Positions 57,716 to 64,000 of a stretch of 64,000 bases of DNA are shown here, piece by piece. Position numbers and translations under genes: made by a program. How positions within the stretch are numbered: the stretch's first letter is position 1; every line of letters starts with the position of its first letter. Origin of the DNA: an uncultured Clostridia bacterium (GTDB lineage Bacteria > Bacillota > Clostridia > Oscillospirales > Oscillospiraceae); assembly GCA_947165085.1 (NCBI GenBank), contig CAMUZA010000001.1, positions 1-64,000 of the forward strand. The letters are read 5' to 3'. The notes beneath the pieces are model-generated. The model had not been told where the DNA came from. It did no database searches and worked only from the letters and a program-made list of their open reading frames with translations.

Positions 57716-58648
57716 TCACAGTCCGAGCAGACGCACGCCTCTCTCGTTCAGCAACGGCGCGATCACGTCGTAAGAAACCGTAAACTCCAGAATGCCCATG
57801 GCGTACGACCCGATCTCATACTCGCCGAAAATAAAGGTCAGTCCGTCTTCGCCGATCGTGAAATTGTAATCGCCGCGGTTGCGAATGGTCTCCTCATACC
57901 CGCCGAAGTAATACTCCGCCTCGCCGCTGTCTGCGATCTGCCGAATGATCTCGTCCGAGACCGCCGCGGCAAGCCCCTCCGGATCGTCCGTGAGGTCGGC
58001 AAGTCCGAAGAATTCTCCGGTCTGCAGGTCGAAATGATATCCCGTCAGGCCGCTGCCGCCGTGCGCGCCGCCGGTATAAGTGCTGAATCCGAGTTGGACC
58101 TCGGCCAGATCTCCGTCGATGCGGCAGATCGGAAGGGTGATATCGTAGAAGTACGGGGAAAAGTACTGGCGGGAGTCTTCGCTCATCGTGTCGTACCACT
58201 CTTTTGCCATCTCGCCGAGTCCGGCTGCGGAGCAGTAGTAATAGCGGTCGTCGTCTTCCGGCACGTTGTAGATCGTGTCAAAGAATCGGTTGAAGCTGTC
58301 GCAGACGCGCTGCATTTCCGCCGGCGTCGCTTCCGTCGTTACTTTGTCGCAGGCAAGTCCCAGAAGGGGACGCTCATAGGTCCCCGTCGCGAGGACCGTG
58401 CCGTCGTCATGCGTGTATTCCTCTTCGCTCGTCTCGGAGATCAGGTCGTATCTCCAATTCGCCTCAATCTCCGGCAGCGCGTCGGTTTCGTCGTCGGTCC
58501 GGTCGTCGTCGTCCGAATCGTCGTCGATCCGTTCTTCGCGTTCTTCGTCGTCCGATTCCTCGCGGTGCGAGGCCTTCCGATCCGCCGCGCAGCCGAACAG
58601 GGACAGTGCGACCGTCAGCGCCAGCAGTACCAAAATGATCTTTTTCAT
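57716..58648 (-). CDS. lipoprotein with DUF3298/RsiV-like domain
   Basis: Lipobox SLFGC; FSTYTGGAHGGSGLTGYHFDLQTGE. Confidence 0.75.
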   Translation of the reverse strand: MKKIILVLLALTVALSLFGCAADRKASHREESDDEEREERIDDDSDDDDRTDDETDALPEIEANWRYDLISETSEEEYTHDDGTVLATGTYERPLLGLACDKVTTEATPAEMQRVCDSFNRFFDTIYNVPEDDDRYYYCSAAGLGEMAKEWYDTMSEDSRQYFSPYFYDITLPICRIDGDLAEVQLGFSTYTGGAHGGSGLTGYHFDLQTGEFFGLADLTDDPEGLAAAVSDEIIRQIADSGEAEYYFGGYEETIRNRGDYNFTIGEDGLTFIFGEYEIGSYAMGILEFTVSYDVIAPLLNERGVRLLGL

Positions 58649-58742
58649 GTCGTTTCTCCTTTTTCTGTCTCTACGGCGCGTCCGCCGTGATTCTCTGCTG
58701 CTTATATCATATACGATGCCGCCGCAAACCACAAGCCCCGTC

Positions 58743-58771
58743 TTGCATTCTTATTCGCTTTTTGTTATAGT
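58743..58771 (+). promoter_or_regulatory. promoter TTGCAT-N17-TATAGT
   Basis: Upstream of 58802 lipoprotein. Confidence 0.6.
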
Positions 58772-58801
58772 AATAGCACCATCATCAACCGGAGGAGAAC
58801 G

Positions 58802-59275
58802 ATGAAAAAGACGATCCTGTTTCTTTTTGCTGCGCTTCTGTGTCTGTGCCTCTGCGCGTGCGCGCATGAAAACGTCCCCTACGAGCCGGACACGCCGCTC
58901 CCGCCCGCGCACAGCGGGACCTTCGTTTCGGAGCATGGGACGATGACCTTCTCCGGCGACGGGGAAAGCGTCGTGATCGACTTCGACGCATATCTGGCGG
59001 AGCTGACGGGTCTGCCGGAGGGAGAGCACGCGGGAACTTACGTCTTCCTCAGCGGCGAGCTGCCCCCGAACGGCAGCGTGCCGGTCCGCTACGACGCCGC
59101 GCATGAGCTGAAGCTCACGGTGGACGGGCAGTCCGTCGTGATCGGCATGGGGCTCGCGGCGGCGGACGGAAAGACCGCGCAGGTCGGCGTGAACGTCGTG
59201 ACGCCGGAGCGGATCCCGATGCTGTTTTCGGACGACGGCTCTTTTTCCGTCGTGTTTCAGCTCGACGCCGAATGA
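58802..59275 (+). CDS. small lipoprotein, unknown function
   Basis: Lipobox LCLCAC; SD ggagg. Confidence 0.7.
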   Translation: MKKTILFLFAALLCLCLCACAHENVPYEPDTPLPPAHSGTFVSEHGTMTFSGDGESVVIDFDAYLAELTGLPEGEHAGTYVFLSGELPPNGSVPVRYDAAHELKLTVDGQSVVIGMGLAAADGKTAQVGVNVVTPERIPMLFSDDGSFSVVFQLDAE

Positions 59276-59286
59276 CCCATGCGCAG

Positions 59287-59325
59287 AAACGCCCTGCAGG
59301 AAATATCCTGCAGGGCGTTTTGCTT
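59287..59325. terminator. intrinsic terminator
   Basis: AAACGCCCTGCAGGaaatatCCTGCAGGGCGTTTTGCTTTT. Confidence 0.88.
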
Positions 59326-59346
59326 TTCATAAGTACCGGGAAACGC

Positions 59347-59706
59347 TTACTGCTTCGTAAGGTGATAGCTCGAATACGTCTCCTCGAGGTCGAGCGTGGT
59401 GTCGGTCAGCGTGTAGGCATAGACCTTCTCGCTGTCCCAAAGCTCCATCTTGGCGGTCACCGTCTTGGCTTCTTCGTCAAGCTGATAGGTGCCTTCCATG
59501 TTAATGCCGGTTTCCTCACAAGAAAGCGTGCACTTGCCTGCGCCGTCGAACGTCCAGGTCCAGGTGCCGTCGACCTCGTTGGTCTCCGTCTTCCACGTGC
59601 CTTCCAGAACGTCGCCCTTCTTCTCTTCACCGCCGCAAGCGGCAAACATGCCCAGAACGAGCACCGCGATCAAAGCGATCGAAATCCATCTGACAGTCTT
59701 CTTCAT
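59347..59706 (-). CDS. small lipoprotein, DUF5640-like
   Basis: Lipobox MFAACG; GTWKTETNEVDGTWTWTFDGAGKCTLS. Confidence 0.7.
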   Translation of the reverse strand: MKKTVRWISIALIAVLVLGMFAACGGEEKKGDVLEGTWKTETNEVDGTWTWTFDGAGKCTLSCEETGINMEGTYQLDEEAKTVTAKMELWDSEKVYAYTLTDTTLDLEETYSSYHLTKQ

Positions 59707-59733
59707 ATCATTTCCACCTCCCTCCGGAATTGG

Positions 59734-60249
59734 TTATCCTACTATAGCATTCTTCCGCGCGATTGTCAAGCAAGGCGTCGCTGCAAGCGGGATTCCCTCC
59801 GCGCAAACGCATGCCGTTCCCCTCAAAATCCCCCTTTTGATAAATCGGCGCCGCGTCAGCAATACGACTGTCTCAATACCTCGACAGGCGCAAAAACCAT
59901 TTATTCCAACACTATTTTGAACAGTTCTTGCCATATAGCTGGCGGTTCCGAGCGTCACGACCCGGCAGCCCTTCTCTCTTGCAATGCGCTTGACTTCGCG
60001 GATGATCATGGAGCCGAGCACGTGATGACGGTAGCGTTCATCCACCCAAAGCGTTTCAAGAAACATTCTCGACCAGTGGTATTCGTATGCCTCCGCGATA
60101 CAACCGCCGATGATCTCGCCGTTTTCGTTCTCGACCTTGAGAACGAAATCTTCGGCCTCCGCGTCAACTTCGCGCGGCACGATCTCATTGATCTTTTTGC
60201 CGATATATGCGGTGTCTTCTTTTGTCAGATCCTCCATTCTGTAATCCAT
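59734..60249 (-). CDS. GNAT-family acetyltransferase with aberrant C-terminus
   Basis: LETLWVDERYRHHVLGSMIIREVKRIAREKGCRVVTLGTASYMAR then unrelated tail GIETVVLLTRRRF. Confidence 0.75.
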   Translation of the reverse strand: MDYRMEDLTKEDTAYIGKKINEIVPREVDAEAEDFVLKVENENGEIIGGCIAEAYEYHWSRMFLETLWVDERYRHHVLGSMIIREVKRIAREKGCRVVTLGTASYMARTVQNSVGINGFCACRGIETVVLLTRRRFIKRGILRGTACVCAEGIPLAATPCLTIARKNAIVG

Positions 60250-60400
60250 TTATTCTCCTTCTTCTCCGCAAAACCAGATTTGTTCATTGTCTTCATCTGT
60301 TTTTCAGATAATCCGCCTTCTTCGGTTCGCGCGGCACTGAAATGAAATCTTTCTTTTGACGGTACAAGCAGCATACCGTCTCGACGTGCCTTGGGACAAT

Positions 60401-60430
60401 AGCGTGAATAAAACGGTGTCTATTCACGCT
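60401..60430. repeat. perfect 10-bp inverted repeat AGCGTGAATA-N10-TATTCACGCT
   Basis: Direct inspection. Confidence 0.7.
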
Positions 60431-60538
60431 GATAACTCAACCGTCCTCGTGGCTTAGTTACCATTTCTAAAACGGTAGAGACAATAGCGAAGATATTAAG
60501 TCTAACCAGAATCTGTTCGAAAACAAGGATAGAAGCCG

Positions 60539-60928
60539 TCAAGGCGAAACGATTCGCCACTTCATCACCTTAGAAATAACAAAATTGGAATCGCGTAAAG
60601 AGTCAGGTTCAGTCGAAAGATCCCCACACCAAGTTACATATCCGTCCTTCGAAAAGGATATCGATGAATCCAGTAGTTCATAGTCGGCATCTTTAATTTG
60701 AAAATCCTTTATGCTTTCAAAAACAATTTCAACAAGCGTATCATAGATGCTCGTAACCATGACACAAAGGACCAGCTTTGTCTTTTCAGGGTCAATATAT
60801 ATTGGATTGCCCCAGGTATAGCCTTGATGTTGATAATTAACTGAGACAATATATCCATCATGCAATCCGTTCGCTTCCGCTAAAAAAGCTGCGGCATCTT
60901 TCTCATCGGTTATTATACGATAATCCAT
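60539..60928 (-). CDS. hypothetical protein
   Basis: ATG, complete ORF; MDYRIITDEKDAAAFLAEANGLHDGYIVSVNYQ. Confidence 0.55.
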   Translation of the reverse strand: MDYRIITDEKDAAAFLAEANGLHDGYIVSVNYQHQGYTWGNPIYIDPEKTKLVLCVMVTSIYDTLVEIVFESIKDFQIKDADYELLDSSISFSKDGYVTWCGDLSTEPDSLRDSNFVISKVMKWRIVSP

Positions 60929-60995
60929 TCATCTGATCCTCCTGTGCTATGATTCTCCCTTGCTATTCTAATTACATAATCCATATAATCTGTAG

Positions 60996-62735
60996 TCACG
61001 ACCCGGCTCGAGTAATCAATACGACTGTCTCATCTTCGCCGCCGGTAGTTCTGACAAACAGCGCGCCGCTTTCGCCGTCATAGGTTACCGGGAAAGAGAA
61101 GTGGATCGTTTTTATCATCTGCCCGTCTGCGCGTTTGCCCCTCTGCGGTGTGTTGATCTCGATCGAGGAAATCATCGCCCGCAGAAGCTCCTTTTTATCC
61201 TCCGGCGTCATGACGTCGTAGTACTCTCGGAATCCTTCCAGCATTTCAAGAATCGCTTCTTTTGTCATCGCAGTTTTTTCTACCATGGCGATTTCGTCGT
61301 TGATTTCCTCCAGCCGCGAATTCGCGTCGTCGAGCTTGTCATAAATATCATCTAACACACGGGTCAAACTGTCAACCATTTTTTCATAATGTTTGTCGTC
61401 CGCGTCCAATTCTGACATCCGCTTTTCCGTTTGCAGGAGGTTGTTCCCGTATTTTCTGCGTTCGGCTTCGACGCCGTCCCGCTTCTTTTTGAGCAGTTCG
61501 AGATCCGTTTCTCTGTCGATCTTTTTTGAAATCAATTCGACGAATTCCGGGATCGTCACCATCGCGGCGATCACGTCACGCACCTCTTTTTCCAGCTTGG
61601 TGCCGCTGTAATACTTATTTGCCAGCGAGCAAGTGATTCCGTTGAGATCCCGTCCGGAAATGCAGCGGTAGGAGATATACCGCGGGTAGAATCCTTCTTT
61701 TCCGTTCTTTCTCGGTCTCTGGCGCGCGGAATAACCATAGAGGCGTTTGCCGCAGTCCGGGCAAATGATCAGCCCGGTCAGCGGATAAACGTTGGTGCTG
61801 TCGCTTCTGGTTTTTCTGTGCGCGGCGCGTTTTGAAAGAAGACTCTGCGCTTTGGCAAAGGTCTCTTTTGATACGATCGCCTCGTGCAGACCGTCGGCCA
61901 TGATGATCTTGCTCTCGTCGTCCTGTTTAACGACCTTGGTTTCGTTGTTCGTGCCTTCGACCTTCACAGTATGCCGCCGACCGTAGGCGATCGTGCCCGC
62001 GTAGGCCGGATTCTTCAGGATGCCGCGGATCGCCCTGCCGGTAAAGCCGGAGAATTTCGTATTTCCGCGCCGTTCCCGCGTCACGTTTTCGTCGTTCAGT
62101 TTTCTCGCAATGTACTGAATGCTCTGTCCTTCCTCCGTATAGAGCCGGAAGATTTCCTTGACGATCTCGGCTTCTGCCGGATCGAGTACGAGCTTTTTGT
62201 TTTCCAAAGAATACCCGAACGGAGGCTGCGCTCCGTTCCACAATCCGCTTCGCGCTTTCTGCTGTCTGCCCGCAAGCGTCTGCTCATGGATGTTTTCAAG
62301 CTCGACCTCGGCGACCGCGCCCATAATATTTGCGATCATCTTGCCGGTCACCGTGGACGTGTCGATTCCGTCCTTAACGCCCAACAGCCCGACGCCGTAG
62401 CTTGCAAGCTCCTGCAGATACTTCGCCGTGTCGCTCGTGTTTCTGGCAAAACGGGACAGTTTGAACACAAGAACATACCTTATGTTGTCTTTCTTGCTTC
62501 GGATATCGTCCATCATCTGATTGAAGGCCGGGCGCTGCTCGGCGTTTTTGCCGGATTTGCCCTCATCAGAGTATTTCCCCACGATATTGATGCCCCGCTG
62601 CCTGGCAAACGCTTTGATTTCTTCCTCCTGCGCGTCAAGCGAAAACCCATCCACTTGGATAAGCGTAGAAACACGGGTATAGATATACGCGTTCTCCAAA
62701 GCCGTCCGCTCCTTTCCGTTTGAATCATAGTGCAA
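60996..62735 (-). CDS. large serine recombinase
   Basis: AYIYTRVSTLIQVDGFSLDAQ, KLSRFARNTSDTA, zinc ribbon CPDCGKRLYGYSARQ, coiled coil. Confidence 0.95.
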   Translation of the reverse strand: MHYDSNGKERTALENAYIYTRVSTLIQVDGFSLDAQEEEIKAFARQRGINIVGKYSDEGKSGKNAEQRPAFNQMMDDIRSKKDNIRYVLVFKLSRFARNTSDTAKYLQELASYGVGLLGVKDGIDTSTVTGKMIANIMGAVAEVELENIHEQTLAGRQQKARSGLWNGAQPPFGYSLENKKLVLDPAEAEIVKEIFRLYTEEGQSIQYIARKLNDENVTRERRGNTKFSGFTGRAIRGILKNPAYAGTIAYGRRHTVKVEGTNNETKVVKQDDESKIIMADGLHEAIVSKETFAKAQSLLSKRAAHRKTRSDSTNVYPLTGLIICPDCGKRLYGYSARQRPRKNGKEGFYPRYISYRCISGRDLNGITCSLANKYYSGTKLEKEVRDVIAAMVTIPEFVELISKKIDRETDLELLKKKRDGVEAERRKYGNNLLQTEKRMSELDADDKHYEKMVDSLTRVLDDIYDKLDDANSRLEEINDEIAMVEKTAMTKEAILEMLEGFREYYDVMTPEDKKELLRAMISSIEINTPQRGKRADGQMIKTIHFSFPVTYDGESGALFVRTTGGEDETVVLITRAGS

Positions 62736-63178
62736 TTTCTGTTTTGCGTTTTGTTAGCAGTATTTCATTTTTCAATTATATAATAGACGATGACATAAAT
62801 TATTTCAAGTGCCAATCTATATGCATTGGAAAAACGTCTTGCCTGCCTTTCCAATTTGGCGTATTCGTCCCAAATTCGCAAGCAGCGCCTGCTTCGCAGT
62901 GAAGCAGGCGCTGTGGTTCTCGGTGTATAGTTGTTTTTATTTTGCGTGCGCAACGGTCTCAATATAAGAGCATTCGTCTCACGTAGATTTGGGCTCAGCC
63001 ACTATTGATCCCACAATCATCACTGGAAATCAAGGCGCTACATAGACGGCATATAACGGAGACAAAACATAAGTCTCAAGATTGCAAATTCTCGGATAGT
63101 ATTCAGCTTCGGCAAGTGAGTAAATATTTGCAACAACACATAATTCACCAGCTTGGTTTATGAAAGGCGCTGCTTTGG

Positions 63179-64000
63179 CTATGTTTTTTCATCTACTGTT
63201 TTATTCAGTTGCTCGAGGAAATCAGCAGTTGCGCCATTGGTTTCATAGTATTGATTATATCGGTCCAAATAGTTTGAAGCTATGGATTGCCGAGCTTTTT
63301 CAGTATAGGACTCCTCTGTCATACCGTACGCATTTATCAGTTCCGTTTTGCCTAATATCCTTCCTTGGGGAACAGAGATATTATATACGTCCCATTCCGG
63401 ATAATCATACCAGTCCAAATGGTAGATCAAAACCGACAAGACGTCTCCGCGCACCGCCCAGTCATATGATATTTCAGAATACCTCAAGCCGCCTTGCGTT
63501 GCGCTAACGCGTTCTTGAATCTGCGGAAACAGTTTATCATATAGCATTTTGTTCAGCGATTCTATTGTAGAACCACCAATCCTGATTTCCGGAATGCTAT
63601 ACTCAAACGTCCACTCTTTCCCGCTGTTATCAATAAGCGAGACGCTTGTAGCATACGCGTCAACAACCAGTTGCCGATCCTTTTCGTACTCGATGATAAA
63701 GCCGTGTCTGTTGGGGTCGGCGGGATAGGTCGCATTATCCGGAACGTCGTTGAGCGTCCATTTGGCCTCGTCCGCTTTATACTCAACCGTTACGATCCAC
63801 TCCTGTACGCCATCCCATTCGTAGGTCGGCTCACCGCTTGCCCAGTATGACGATGTCCATGAGGAAGCTGTGTTCAGTTTTTCGCCGACCGCTTTGTCTT
63901 CACCGTCAACGAAGAAGTAATCTTTGCTGCCCTCAGCCCTTCTTGCGCCGATGATGAAGCCAGTCTCCTGATAGCCCTTCTTCGTGATCTCTTTCGTCAC
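63179..64000 (-). CDS. hypothetical protein, probably truncated by the window edge
   Basis: Open frame reaching the window end; no recognised family. Confidence 0.55.
   Translation of the reverse strand: MTKEITKKGYQETGFIIGARRAEGSKDYFFVDGEDKAVGEKLNTASSWTSSYWASGEPTYEWDGVQEWIVTVEYKADEAKWTLNDVPDNATYPADPNRHGFIIEYEKDRQLVVDAYATSVSLIDNSGKEWTFEYSIPEIRIGGSTIESLNKMLYDKLFPQIQERVSATQGGLRYSEISYDWAVRGDVLSVLIYHLDWYDYPEWDVYNISVPQGRILGKTELINAYGMTEESYTEKARQSIASNYLDRYNQYYETNGATADFLEQLNKTVDEKT

Overview
The window looks like Clostridia/Oscillospirales-type Firmicutes DNA; this placement is inferred from gene style, because no rRNA is present. It has five parts. (1) 1-2.4 kb: a mobile-element remnant with TnpV-like and MobC-like genes, an array of imperfect inverted repeats, and an SLH gene interrupted by an in-frame TAG. 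(2) 2.8-39.6 kb: about 19 consecutive minus-strand genes forming a Gram-positive glycan-utilisation locus. It encodes an MsmK-type ATPase, LplA/LplB/YtcP-type ABC importer parts, four GH36-like proteins predicted for different cell locations, and four large surface proteins carrying about 19 copies of an unnamed ~175-aa domain. It also encodes KDG kinase, KDPG aldolase, two dehydrogenases, an MBL-fold hydrolase, an epimerase, YhcH and a class II aldolase. A divergent LacI-type regulator sits next to a consensus promoter and a palindromic operator. (3) 40.7-48.1 kb: an integrative-element module with a promoter plus LexA-like box, a Zn-ribbon ORF, a sigma-like ORF, structured noncoding DNA and a serine recombinase. 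Next to it is an AT-rich cassette flanked by direct repeats; it holds a tRNA-like gene and an Mrr/nSTAND-type NTPase gene split by a frame change, and it abuts tRNA-Ala(CGC) and tRNA debris. (4) 48.2-60.3 kb: mostly ordinary genes plus a 1545-aa exported putative clan CD cysteine peptidase. (5) 59.8-64 kb: a second serine recombinase whose 3' end carries a 16-bp repeat also found in the 3' end of a GNAT gene, a candidate att core. Strongest candidates for new biology: the repeat-domain family and its multi-location GH36 system, the split nSTAND cassette with its tRNA-like element, and the conserved C-terminal surface domain seen three times.
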